Of a stretch of 64,000 bases of DNA, positions 12,000 to 22,689 are shown in pieces. Made by a program: the position numbers and the translations under genes. The stretch covers positions 1,860,001 through 1,924,000 of the forward strand of contig JAGTXZ010000005.1 in the NCBI GenBank assembly GCA_018398575.1, in the 5' to 3' direction. The stretch comes from Ampelomyces quisqualis (lineage: Eukaryota; Ascomycota; Dothideomycetes; Pleosporales; Phaeosphaeriaceae). Each line of letters opens with the position of its first letter. Position 1 is the first letter of the stretch. The notes under the pieces are model-generated. The model had not been told where the DNA came from and did no database searches. It worked only from the letters and a program-made list of their open reading frames with translations.

Positions 12000-14643
12000 T
12001 ACAAATACTAATTAACTATAGTGTAGAACTTAGTATAATTAACAAGAAAGTTACCTTACTTAAGAACTTCTCTTAGATTAACAGCGCAGCGCTGCTAACT
12101 ATCTACCTACCTTACTTAAGTATAGTACTTAGCTTCTACGCTTATTAGGCTTATCTAACAATAAAGAACAACTAGAGCGTTACTAAGTTCTTTACTACTA
12201 TCTTATACAGAATTACTAACGCAGCTTAACCTGTTATTTTAGGGTTACTAAGCCTAAAAGAGAGATACGTTGTTATTAACTACAAGTTAAAGCAATAGCG
12301 CTACAAGCTTAACACTAATATAATAAGAGTTAAAGACGCAGAAACCTTTATAGAATCTCTTTATAACAAGCTAAGCGTGTACGCAGTCCTAGTAGGTAGT
12401 CTATAATTCTCTTCTACTAAATGCCTATTATAGCCTATTAAACTTAAGGATTTTAAAGACGTTACAAACAGTAACGCTACTAACGCGCTGCTACAGCACT
12501 ATAGAGGCAACTATACTATTAAGCTAGAAAAAAGAGCTACAGCTCTATATAGGCTGCTCTATAACTTCTTACTAAAGAAGCTAAGCATACTGCGCAACTA
12601 CGTAGTAATAGCGCAAAGCCTAGGCTAGATCTAAGAAAGTATAAGCCTAGTAGGAGTACTTATTCTTTTTGTGCCTAAAAAGAATAGGACGTTACGCCTT
12701 TGCGTAGACTATTAAGGCCTTAACTAAGTTACTAAGAAGAATAGATTAGCTCTACTCTTAATTAGAAAAACCTTTAATTAGCCCTGTAGATTAGTAAAGT
12801 TTACTAAGCTTAATCTTAAGAACGCGTATTACTGCATTAGAATCTAGCAAGGTAACAAGTAGAAGATAGCGTTTTACACGCGATATAGCTACTTTAAATA
12901 CATAGTTATACCTTTTAGGCTAACTAACGCGCCTGCTACGTTTTAGAAGTATATTAACAGAGCCTTAGCCCTATATTTAGATATCTTTTACGTTATCTAT
13001 CTTAATAATATCTTAATCTTTTCTTAAAAAGGAGAGGATTATTAGGAACAAGTAAGAAAAGTACTTGCCAAGCTAAGAGAATACAGTCTTTTTGTTAACT
13101 TAAAGAAGTGTACCTTTACTACTAAGTTAAGTTTCTAGAGTTTATTGTGCGCCTTAATAGTGTTACAATAGATCTAAAATAGGTTCGCGCAATTATTAAT
13201 TAGCTTATACTAACATTCTTTAAGGATGTTTAAGTCTTCTTAGGCTTTGCAAACTTCTATTAACGCTTTATATAGGGTTTCTCTGTTATTATTAGCTCTA
13301 TTACTAATCTTCTAAAGGGATTAGTTTAAGAGAAGAAGTCTAGTTCTTTTAACTAGCCTAACGCAGTAAAGAAGGTAAAGCGCTAGCTCTGTAATAGGTT
13401 TGTAACTACGCTAGTCCTGTAGCACTACAACTACACGCTCCTATCTAAGCTAGAAACTAATACCTCTATCTAGAGAGTAGTAGGTATCTTCTTCTAACTT
13501 TATTTAGATAGAAACTAGTACTCTATAGCTATCTAGTTAAGAAAACTCTTGCTTGTAAAAAGAAACTACTACATATACAATCTAGAGCTCCTTACTATTA
13601 TTATAGTAGTACAGCACTAGCGTTACTACGTTAAAGGGCTAGTAGTTTAGTTAGAAATATAGATAGACTATAACAACCTACGCGGCTTTATAGGCACGTT
13701 AACTCTATCTAGAAGACAGGCTAGCTAGGCTATAAAGCTAGCTGCTTATAACTTTAAGATTAAGCATTAGTCTAAAAAGATAAATCCTATAGATAGGCCT
13801 TTAAGGTAACCTGTAGACAATAGCAATATACTAGATATTTAACTATTAGATATATTACTAGCACTGCAAAAGAAGTTATAGCTAGCAGAAACCTAAGCTA
13901 AGCTATCTAGTAAGGAGCTAGCGTTAGTAGAAAGCTAGACAACAGCTTAATAGTAAGTAGGTACTCTATATCTTAATAAAGATATTTCTATAAGCCTAGC
14001 GCACAGCGTTAAGGCAACAGCTACGCGCTACAGCTCTAATTAAAAGATTTCTAAGAGTAGACTAGTAATAACTTAAAGGGTTACGCAGTTACAAAGCCTA
14101 GCGCACAGTATTAAAGCAACAGCTAAGAGCTACAGCTCTAATTAGGAGATTTCTAAGGGCAGACTAGTAATAGCCTAAAGGGTTACGTAGTTACAAGCAA
14201 GAGCTACAGCCTTAAGAAAGTTAGCTTATAAAAAACTTTCTAAGTCCTTCTTTAAAATCTGTATATAAGTATAACAGAATAACCTATAAGTAGTTGTAAT
14301 ACGCAAGGATGTTAAATCCCTAGCGTCTACCTGTTAAGGCGCTAGCAAACGCCTAAGGCACTAGAAGCTTAACGCTTTAGGCAGCTTTTAGTTTAAGGAC
14401 TAATTATATATTCTACTAGAGCTAGCCCTTAGAGCTAAGCTTCTTAAGCTATATTATAACAATCTACTTGCTAGCTATTTTAGGTAAGCTAAAACGCTTA
14501 AGCTTGTAGCCTAATACTACTATTAGCCTAGACTTAAAAAAGAGCTTAAGAAGTATATTAACTCTTGCTTAGTATACTAAGGCACAAAGTTACTTAAGTA
14601 ACACTCTTCTAGCGTATTAAACGCGCTTCTCTAACTATAAGAA
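12000..14643 (+). pseudogene. RIP-broken pol of family D: RT, RNase H, integrase zinc domain
   Basis: Reverse transcriptase lies at about 12600-13330: LRLCVDYRGLNQVTKKN at about 12690-12745 and a YLNNILIFS-type catalytic box at about 13000-13025 (Asp now Asn). RNase H is about 13380-13840 (FFQLYLDRNQYS, then YIYNLELLTIII). The linker holds the roughly 103-bp duplication seen in D1. The zinc-binding part of the integrase is about 14290-14610. The frame then runs into the internal LTR. An upstream protease region is presumed at about 12000-12200 without a visible catalytic triad. Confidence 0.75.
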
Positions 14644-14917
14644 TACTATAGCGTAGAGCTATTAGTTGCGCAGCAATATGCCTGCACTACTATAACACTA
14701 CTTTAGCTATTATACGCATAAAACGCGTATAGCTGCCCTAGCGTCTTAACAGCGCTACGCTAGCGCAGACCTAGTATATTCTAGTTATAAAAATACGCGT
14801 CTAGTTGTATCTACAAAAGGGTAGTTCTACACTAAAGCTGCAGAACAAGAATTAACTTACTTCTATCTATACTACTATTATTATCTTGTAACTTTACTGC
14901 TATACAAACCTCTTACA
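14644..14917 (+). repeat. Family D LTR 2, embedded in the integrase
   Basis: An exact-length 274-bp LTR between two halves of the integrase. Upstream pol ends in a Gln/Leu-rich turn after the zinc domain; downstream pol resumes at a PWK-like turn and the DFVTEL block. The identical upstream junction is present at 10495, so this is not an independent insertion. Confidence 0.75.
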
Positions 14918-15995
14918 CTAACCTTAGAAACTATAGCAAGAAATTATAATAGATTTTGTTACAGAACTACTACCTACTAAGCGCTATAGCGTTATATATA
15001 ATACAATACTTGTTATAGTTAATAGGTATACTAAAATAGCTAAGTATATTTCTATATAAAAAACAGTTACTACCTTATAGTTAGCAGATCTATTCTCAGA
15101 ATACGTTGTATAATTCTTTAGATTGCCTAAAGGTATTATATTAGATTAAAAAAGTGTCTTTACTTTATAATTTTAGGTAGACTTCTACTTTATAGCAAAG
15201 GCAAAACGCTAGCTTAGCACTACCTTCTACTTATAAACAAATAGGCAAATAGAACAGCAAAATTAGACTTTTAAGTAATACCTAAGAGCTTTTGTAAGTA
15301 ATTATTAATAGAATTAGGTATACCTTTTGTTACTAGCAGAATTTGTATATAATAATACTAAGTAGGCTACATTAGAAATATCTCTATTCTTTGCCTACTA
15401 TAGGTTTTACCTACGCCTTAACTGCAAGCTAACAGCGCCTACTAAAGTCCTTAGCGTTAGAGAAAGGTTGTAAAAGCTTATGTAAACTTAGGACGCTCTA
15501 GCTAATTACTAGTATAAAACTTTATAATATTAGAAACAATATTATAACAAGAAATACAGGCTCTAAAGGTTTAAACCTAGAGATATAATCCTCTTGTTAA
15601 CAAAGTATCTACGCTTACGCAGCGCTAGCAGAAAGCTATTACTACGCTAAATAGGCCTCTTTCTAGTAGAAGAGTAAATTAGCTTATAAGCTTTTAGAAT
15701 CTTACTTCTATTATATATAAGAATCTACTTAGTATTCTGTACCTTCTTGCTCTAGCTATTTGTAGCTAGAAAGAGAGAAGAGTTAACTTTACCTAGGCCT
15801 GTTAATCTAGATAATAGTAAGAAGCTATAATAACACTATAAGGTTAAAGCTGTGTTAGTAAAGAGGCGTAACAGGCGTTTAGTAAATTACCTAGTAAAAT
15901 AGAAAGGCTGGCCCTTAGAATATAATAAATAGGTTAATTAAAAAGATATAGACAAATTACTTATAGAGAGGTATAACTAGAGAGAAGATTAATTA
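14918..15995 (+). pseudogene. RIP-broken integrase core and chromodomain of family D
   Basis: The integrase core starts with DFVTELLPTKRYSV at about 14955-14995, continues with TKIAKYISI and LADLFSEYVV at about 15030-15110, a GIILD block at about 15130-15150, and the QIEQQN-type helix at about 15250. A C-terminal chromodomain-like block lies at about 15836-15990 (VKAVLVKRRNRR, then NYLVKQKGWPLEY). Stops are at RIP-type positions. In the ancestor this would have been continuous with the zinc domain at 14290-14610. Confidence 0.75.
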
Positions 15996-16009
15996 CTTAT
16001 ATAATTAAT

Positions 16010-16076
16010 ATACAAAAAAAAAGAGGAAAAGAAAAACAAAAGAAAAAAAAAAAGGAAAAATATAGGAAAACAAAGG
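16010..16076 (+). other. A/G-rich tract after pol
   Basis: About 65 bases almost entirely A and G (runs such as AAAAAAAAAGAGGAAAAG). It looks like a polypurine tract but lies 1.4 kb upstream of the 3' LTR, so it is more likely the end of a Lys-rich tail of pol or a secondary priming tract. A second purine-rich stretch (17475-17499) directly precedes the 3' LTR and is the better candidate for the primer. Confidence 0.5.
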
Positions 16077-16109
16077 CACCTTACTAGCGCACTACTAGCG
16101 CCCTAGCAG

Positions 16110-17450
16110 CGCAGCTAAGCACAACTACTAGCTTAGCCTAGAAACTTATTATTATTCTAATTAGCTTTATAGAAGCTTAGAGAGCCTAGTAAATTATTAC
16201 TAAGCCCTCTATCCTCTACCTCTTCCTACTATTCCTAGAAGACAGTATTACCTAACTCTAATAGAACCTTACTTCTTACTGTTACTGTTGTAGCGCGCAC
16301 TAGGTAACCTAATATGTCTAAGCTCTTAACGCGCTTAGACGCAGGCTCCTTAGCAGAACTAGCTAAAGCTAGGCGCTTCTTAGGCTTAGGCTTAGGTTTA
16401 GCCTTAGGCTTAGGCTTAGGCTTAGCCTTAGCCTTACTCTTGCTCTTCTTCTTAAGAAAAAGCATAAGGCTAGAGCTTTCTAAAGAAAAGGTTTTATCTC
16501 TATCTCTACTCTTACTACTACTACTACTCTTAGACCTAGGCTTAGACCTAGAGAAGAACTTCTCTCCCTTTAGATTAAGGTTAGAGTTAGACTACGCGTT
16601 AGCCTTACTAAGAAGAGAAAAGTTAGCTTAGACGCTGTTAGAACGCTAGCGTAGTAACTGTAAGAAATTAAAAAAATAACTTACCTAAGCCTGTAGCAGG
16701 TTAAAGATACCTTTTACTATAGTAGATAGGTAGTTAGTTACCTTAACCTATAGAATCTAGATCTTATTACTCTTAGACTAATAACAACTCTTATACTTAA
16801 CCTTAGTGCGTAGAAAAAGCTCTACTAAGCTAGTCTACTAGCGCAGCGCTATCTTCTACGCAGTAACTATAGTAAAGTTAGAGTTCTTCTTAGTAGCAAA
16901 ATGCTGCTACTTCTAGTACATAGTATTCTAGCTCTTAACAAAATTAGTAAAAACTTTAAAGTAGAGCTTTTTCTTATCCTAGTAAGGGCTGCAGCGCAGG
17001 CTACTAACTATAAAGTTATAATAGGTACTAGTAAGCCTTAGGCTCTTAGCGTAATAGAGGTAAATTAAAATTACTAACTTAATATTAGGAACGCTACTAC
17101 AGCAGGTAATAAGCGTAGCCTAAGCGCTAGGTTAGTAACGTTACAACGCTAGCGTTACACTACTTATAGAGATAGTAGAAGTAGAGAGTAGTACAGGCGT
17201 AGTGCTTATAGTAATTAATATAGAGGTAACAGAGTTATAATAGTGTAAAGCTAGAAGATAGTGTAGTAGTAATAGTAATATAATTGTTACTAAAGAAGTA
17301 GAAAGAATTAGGTACATAAAGTTCTGCTATATTTCTACTATTACTATAGCTACTAGCTGCCTCTTAAATTTACCTAGAGTTTTAGCCTTAGTATAACAAC
17401 AGCTCTTATAACAACAACGTTAAGTATATACTAACAAGACCTAACATTAT
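16110..17450 (-). pseudogene. Antisense ORF with Lys-Pro/Lys-Ala repeats in family D
   Basis: On the minus strand one frame can be followed for over 400 codons with stops only at Gln/Trp-type positions. From the N-terminal side it reads LTSTYYNFIVSSL, FATKKNSNFTIVTA, SLVELFLRTKVKYKSC and VTNYLSTIVKGIFNLL. A basic Ser/Arg/Lys part follows (KSSSSSKSRDRDK), then a Lys-Ala/Lys-Pro repeat at about 16375-16450 (the TTAGGC-like hexamers on the plus strand), then a short tail. The uninterrupted piece is 16235-16465. I do not recognise the family; the basic tail suggests nucleic-acid binding or nuclear targeting, which is inference. Like family 1, it sits antisense between chromodomain and LTR. Confidence 0.5.
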
Positions 17451-17499
17451 ACAAATTACTAGAATAGTAATTCTAGAGAAAAGAAAATAATTATAAAGA

Positions 17500-17773
17500 T
17501 ACTATAGTGTAGAGCTGTTAGTTGCGCAGTAATGCGCCTACGCTACTATAACACTACCTTAGCTGTTATACACGTAGAACACGCACAGCTACCCTAGCGT
17601 CTTAATAGCGCTACGCTAGCATAAACCTAGTGTATTCTAGTTATACAGATATGTGTCTAGTTATAGCTACAAAAGAGTAGTTCTACACTAAAGTTATAGA
17701 ACAGGAATTAACTTACTTCTATCTATACTGCTATTATTATCTTATAACTTTACTGCTATACAAACCTCTTATA
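17500..17773 (+). repeat. Family D LTR 3 (3' LTR of D2)
   Basis: 274 bp, TACTATAG to CTCTTATA. It is followed without a gap by a truncated family 1 element (ACAAGCGTTAG), so D2 either inserted into or recombined with that copy. Confidence 0.75.
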
Positions 17774-19218
17774 ACAAGCGTTAGCTAAGTAGATTATAGT
17801 ATAAGAAAAAGAAGTTAAAGATCTTATAGTATTACAAGACAATTATATTAGAAAAGTTAAACTTAATATTACAACTACTACACTAGTAAGTAACAACTAT
17901 TAACAATAGAAGTCTTACTCTTCTATTAGATCTAATAGTAGACTATTGCTACTACTAGTAGAATATTCTTAACTGTCTAAATTACTAGGTGCAGATACTA
18001 ACGCACTACCTAGTTATTCTCTATTCTAGCTCTACCTGCTATAAGTACTAGCCTCTTACGCTACTACTACCTGCTTTACTAACTAATTAGCTCTTAATGC
18101 TATTAAGACATCTACTAGCTAGGCAACTATACTAGTTAACCTAGCTATACTCTTTCTAAGCGCCCTAACCTCCTTAGCTATATCTCTAACCTCTCTAGCT
18201 AGCTTCTCCTTCTAGTAATAAGCGCTAACTAACAAGTTAGTATTATTTAAGTTAGCTACCTATATAGTGCTTACTTGCATAAAAGTAGCTAACTAAAACG
18301 CTACCTTCTTAATAGCAGCCTTCTACTCTAATATAACCTTATTAGACTTATCTCTACCTAGAGTAGTAAACCTATAGTTAAGGGCCTTAAAGAAGCTATT
18401 ATACTTCTAGCCTATATATAGAGAAACTAGGTAATACTTCTTATTTAAGAGTATATAGTATACACACTTCTTAGAGATATTTAAATAGAATCTAAACTTA
18501 ATATTAAAATAGCTACAAGTAAAAGCTTTTGCAGCCTATAGGTAAACAATCTAATAGGCTAAGAGATAAGCCTTAAGAGGGACAGGAATAGGCATTATGT
18601 ATATCTGTAAAATAGTTAGCTTGTAATTAAATTAGAAGAGTAGTTAGATAGCTATAGATATATAAATGTATAGGAGAAAAGTATAGAAAAGTAGTATACT
18701 AGAGAGCTAGCCTTATATATATACTTAAAAAACTTAAGGTAAAGTTAAGATATTAAACGCGCTAACACGCTAGGTAAAATAATAACAAATAGCTATATTA
18801 CATTATCTTAAAATAAACTTAAGGTAAATAAGAGTTTACTAAAATTTCAAGAGGTATCTAAAACAATACTAATATAGACCTAATTAATAGAGACTATTAA
18901 TTTTAAGAAGAGAGGTAATATAACAAATATATCCAAACACATATTATATTTAATACCTTAGGAAGGCTTAGTAACAGATTGTATAGAGAGCTAGTAGATT
19001 AGAACTAAAAGTGCTCTAATAGCGCTCTAACTTAGCTACTACGCCTACTATAAATATAAGCCTATAGCATTAGATAAAAGACAAGTTTCTTTTGTTCTTC
19101 TGTACAAGACCTATAGGTGTATAGCTAATCCAGAATCTCTAATACAACACGCACTCCTATATGCCTCTAATACGTATCCAATTTAATCCTAATAGCTGTA
19201 CCTACCTGCGTCGTTGCA
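17774..19218 (+). mobile_element. Gypsy family 1 copy F, 3' fragment
   Basis: The fragment matches the end of copy A from about base 917 onward: the short stretch after the chromodomain, the antisense frame and the LTR (18597-19218, ending GTCGTTGCA). The LTR end here has kept GTCGTTGCA where other copies read GTTGTTACA, showing the pre-RIP state. The 5' side is cut off by the family D LTR. Confidence 0.8.
17897..18595 (-). pseudogene. Antisense ORF (copy F)
   Basis: The third copy of the family 1 antisense frame: ATG at 18593-18595, stop at 17897-17899, 233 codons, interrupted by RIP stops. Same composition and Cys cluster region as at 1041-1766. Confidence 0.5.
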
Positions 19219-20098
19219 ATACTAGACTTCTATCTTAGGCAAATAATTGTGTAGTAGCTTATAAGCTAGAGAAGAGCCTTAAAGTTATAGGGCTAGCTAA
19301 GCAGATTAGCTAAGTATTGCAGTTTCTCCTTAAGGGTAGTTAGTAAGGTTAGGAAGCAGAGCAGCTATTTATTAAAAAGCACGCGTGTCTTGCAGCAAAG
19401 GACAATATGCTCTAGAGTCTTTGTTCGCCTGCAGGTGCACTTTACACAGGCATTGTTATAGCGGAATTTGTTGTAGTACCATTCAAAGTCCCCGTGTTCG
19501 AAATGGTGTAAGAAAGGGGAGTGGGAGGACTGCGGTATTTTGTATAGCTAGGAAGGAGGTGCAGCTATATATATGTGTGTGGGATCATAAAGTGTGGTAG
19601 CGATAGCCGTACCCAACTTGTACCAGACTAGGTCTAGGCAAGGCCAAACCGTTACAGATTTGAATCTGGGGCTCCTGGAGCTCCAACCCAAACTTGGCTT
19701 AGCAGGTAAAGCAAAGCGTGGTCCGCCGAAGGCAACGACGCAGGCAGATGAAGGCCAAGCAGAAACGAATCGTGGTAGGAAGCGTAAAAAATGCCGCAGC
19801 CGAGGAAGGTGATACAGAGAAACAAGACGCAGATGTGTTAGCCACCAGGAAAAGTGGCACGAATCAGCGAAACGCTGATTGATCCAACGCTAGAAAGCGG
19901 GAAAACACCACAAATTACTATGCAAACATGAGTCGTATGGGAGCGAAAGGTAAGATACGACAATCTATAGATGCGTCCCAGTGCGGCCAAGCAATTTCAA
20001 CTCAAGGTAACACCCGTAAACATAACAACAAAATCAGGAATGATAATGGTACACGAGGTTGCACCACGCCGTACGAACATCCTCCACGAGATCTAAAT
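19219..20098. other. Gene-free edge of the amidoligase island
   Basis: From 19219 to about 19380 the DNA is RIP-like. From about 19400 it abruptly becomes balanced in composition with normal CpA and TpG use. Open frames at 19594-19812 (basic, RGRKRKK) and 19928-20167 lack a recognisable domain. They could be the decayed C-terminal tail of a DNA transposase or chance; I do not call them genes. The 3' end of the amidoligase transcript probably falls in 19900-20098. Confidence 0.5.
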
Positions 20099-21237
20099 CT
20101 ACCTGTACCCATAGAGCTTCTTGAACTTCTCGACTGTAATGTTGCTTTGGGCAGCCTTGGCTTTTAAGTTCGCAAGGTCTTGTGGAGAGAACTCCTCCAA
20201 GTTGTACGCTCCTGGAGGAAGCTGAGCCTTGCCTTCGAAAAGCTGGTTGAGGGCACTATAGTCGGCGACCCCGGATTGGATCGCGCCATTGATCAAGAGG
20301 CCTCTAAACCCCTCTAGAGTCGGTGGCTGGGTTCCGTTCAGACCGTCCCCAAACAGGACTGCCCCTTGGATGAACGAGGCGGCAAACGTAACCCAAAGCT
20401 TGGTAGCGGCCGCGTTAGAAGATCCAGGTGGTTGGCGAAACTCGATGGTTCCCATCGAGCCTTTTGTGAGCGGCATGAAGTTCCATCGGAAAACGTTGTG
20501 TACAAAGTCTTGGGTTTTGCCCACGTCGCGCCCGTATTGAGAATCCTTCGAGAAAGCGCACATAATGAGAGCAATGTAAGAAATATCTCTTGCCCCATCT
20601 ATCCATGTGAACAGCCTGGCTATAGTCTGGGGCTTTGTGAATGTGTTGTGGCGGTTGCTCTGAGCCCAGATATTTTGGCGGCGTTCCTGTGGCAGAAGTG
20701 TGTCGATAGACCTCTCATAGTAGAGGACTGTCTTTGCAACTCTCTTAACTTGTGCAAGGGTCCAGCTCCCTTGAGTTGGCGAAATGTGAACATGCGTACT
20801 GCATTGGGGAGTGGACGAGGTATTGAATTTCGCAGACAACACCCACCACACTGCATCCATGTGCCAATGCCAAGTGCGCTGATCTTGAAAGTCTAGAATT
20901 GGGGAAACCAGCTCCACGCCCCCTGTCGCGTTGTTAGGATTTGACTGAGTGTGCAACAGGGAAAACGGGTGTCTGACAACCATAAGGACTTACATTTATT
21001 TTGCATCATCTGGTTCGTGATCGTGACTTCCTGAATAATGGACCATTCCGAGTAGATCTCTGCAGCTTTGTTGTGATCAGAGTTTACATGGTTCTTCACT
21101 TGAACACTCCCAAGCTCTTTACTGAGCTCGTTGGCAGTGAGATACCATTCCATGTGTTCGTTGGCTCTGCTACCAGTCAGGACCTCGAGCTCCACACCGA
21201 AGCGGAGTCCAATCGGAGCTGAATGAGAGGAGGCCAT
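20099..21237 (-). CDS. Amidoligase-like protein (Amidoligase_2 family), two exons
   Basis: Exon 1 is 21237-20994 and exon 2 is 20922-20099, giving 355 residues. The 71-nt intron starts GTAAGT, has a CTAAC branch site and ends ACAG; splicing joins a codon to give W82 and restores the block WGVELVSP (82-89). Family hallmarks are RFGVELEVL (12-20), CSTHVHIS (122-129) with paired His, and GTIEFRQPPG (239-248). These match the fungal branch of the ATP-grasp-unrelated, glutamine-synthetase-fold amidoligases, which are predicted to join an amine to a carboxylate; no substrate is known. Length fits the family. No signal peptide or membrane segment is evident. It stands alone between RIP-damaged repeats and is itself unmutated, so it is single-copy and probably under selection. 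Confidence 0.85.
20923..20993 (-). other. Intron of the amidoligase-like gene
   Basis: 71 nt, GTAAGT donor at 20993-20988, CTAAC branch motif 15 nt before the end, and ACAG acceptor ending at 20923. Phase 1. Size and motifs are typical of filamentous ascomycetes. Confidence 0.8.
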
Positions 21238-21655
21238 AATAGATGGATCAGGGTATAAAACAATAAAGTGAATGTGTCGATCAAGATGTAGTAAGAGCTA
21301 CGGAAGGTATGGTGAATTTGCTTTTGGACTGATGTGTTTAGATGATGTGTTCTGGAGACTATAGATGCTTCTGAGCTTGATTTATAGTCGTGGACACCTG
21401 CCTCATTCGATCTGAATTTTGGTAAGGCATTCTCAAGAACGCGCGCGCCTGTTGAGGCTCTAAGGTGGCGTTTGGCCATGTTGCGTGTTCGGACCAAGCA
21501 TAGCGAATTGAACTGAGTGACCAGGAAAATCAAGAAAGTGACAGAGTTAAGCCCCACTTCGAATTGTGGGATGGCGTTTTGATGTTTTTTTGAGGCTGTG
21601 GTATTTGCGGCCAAGGCTGACGCTTATCTCATAAATCATGCCGCCCTGCTTACTT
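21238..21655 (-). promoter_or_regulatory. Probable promoter side of the amidoligase gene
   Basis: About 420 bp of non-RIP DNA upstream of the start codon, ending abruptly near 21655 where the sequence turns into CTCTAGG-rich RIP DNA. A TATA-like TTTATA lies about 20-25 bp before the ATG on the coding strand, too close for a confident TATA box. The minus frame at 21177-21614 has no recognisable domain. Confidence 0.3.
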
Positions 21656-22438
21656 TTCCGCGCTAGAGAACTCTAGGACTCTAGAGCCAACTAGCAAGCT
21701 AGAATAACTCTAGGGCCTACACCCCCCCTGTTAGACTAATTAGGGTATAGGGACGCGCAGAGCGTAAGCAGAGCGTCTAAGGAAAACTTGTCGCAATTTT
21801 AGTAAATAGCCCTTTTAGACCTTACGCAATTTTCTGCTTAACGCGTAATACTACTCTACTACTATCTCTTATTATTTGTTTGCTAAATACATTATAAAAT
21901 TTAGGTAAAGTTGTATATACTTATATTTATTAATTATAAAATAACTGTAATAGTACATATAATAAACAGCCTTAAAAACATAACTTTATTGCAAGCAGAT
22001 ATACAAGAAAAACACCTATACACTCTACCTTTAGTACGCTCTACTATAACGTATTTTATACTAACTACATATATATAGTAGTTATATTACCTTCTATCTA
22101 ACCTCTCTTTATAGTTATAGTGTATTTGTTGCGTTGCGTTACGCGTAGTTATAGAAAAGGTAGGCGTTTATATAAAAAAACACGCGTACGCTCTACTTCT
22201 AGCCTGCTCTACTATAATATATTTTGTACTAACTACATACGTATAGTAGTTGCGTTGCCTTATATCTAACCTCTCTTTATAGTTATAGTATATTTATTAT
22301 ATTATATTACGTATAGTTATAGAAAAGGTAAGCGTTTATATACCTAGCTTTAGCAGGCGTAGGTGTTAAGGTAGAGGTGTCTGTATATCTATACACGTTA
22401 GTATACTCTTCTTATTAAGCTTCTACTTACCTGCATAA
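21656..22438. repeat. RIP DNA with a 168-bp tandem duplication
   Basis: No gene is seen. A unit of about 168 bp starting CTCTACTATAA occurs at 22039 and again at 22207, running to about 22345, with transition differences between the two copies. The stretch just inside the island edge contains several CTCTAG motifs. Confidence 0.6.
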
Positions 22439-22645
22439 CTCTAGGTAACTCTAGGTAACTCTAGAACTAATTAGTAACTTTAGGCAGGCTCTAGGGAACT
22501 TAAGGGCCTTAGGATTCTGCTACAACAACTCTAGGACAACTCTAGAACAACTCTAGAACAACTCTAGAACAACTCTAGAACAACTCTAGGATAACTCTAG
22601 GACTAGTTAGAAACTCTAGAACCAATTAGTAACTCTAGAATATAT
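22439..22645. repeat. CTCTAGG/AACTCTAG minisatellite, block 1
   Basis: Short tandem units such as AACTCTAGAAC (11 bp, at least five in a row at 22530-22590) and AACTCTAGGT. The same motif recurs at 26450-26640, 28490-28935, 31400-31510, 33390-33490 and about 53270-53345, all in the accessory segment. Confidence 0.75.
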
Positions 22646-22689
22646 AGCGCTAAGAAGAAATAGAGCGCAGGTAAAGAAGACGTTAAAAT

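Larger units (their letters stand above)
10495..17773 (+). mobile_element. Family D chromovirus (D2) with an extra internal LTR
   Basis: The element is 7.3 kb: LTR 10495-10768, gag about 10870-11960, pol about 12000-15990, an antisense frame about 16110-17450, and LTR 17500-17773. A third LTR (14644-14917) sits inside pol between the zinc-binding and catalytic parts of the integrase. All three LTRs are exactly 274 bp, begin TACTATAG and end CTTACA or CTTATA. The five bases flanking the outer LTRs (AAGAA and ACAAG) and the inner LTR (AAGAA and CTAAC) do not form target duplications. Confidence 0.75.

Noticed and set aside
16375..16440. TTAGGC-like hexamers as interstitial telomere repeats
   Set aside because: Fungal telomeres are TTAGGG; the hexamers are irregular and explained by Lys-Pro/Lys-Ala codons on the other strand.
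16314..16631. 105-residue plus ORF rich in Leu/Gly/Ala
   Set aside because: It is the complement of the Lys-Pro/Lys-Ala repeats of the antisense frame; low-complexity shadow.
16652..16678. 27-nt GTAAGT...TTACAG segment on the minus strand as an intron in the antisense gene
   Set aside because: Far below the usual fungal minimum, and the frame reads through because 27 is a multiple of three.
19594..19812. 72-residue basic ORF
   Set aside because: No clear domain, no start context or splice evidence; perhaps a decayed transposase tail.
20289..20896. Several overlapping plus and minus ORFs inside the amidoligase gene
   Set aside because: They are frame shadows of exon 2; the minus frame with family motifs explains the region.
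21177..21614. 145-residue minus ORF upstream of the amidoligase start
   Set aside because: It overlaps exon 1 in another frame and has no family features.
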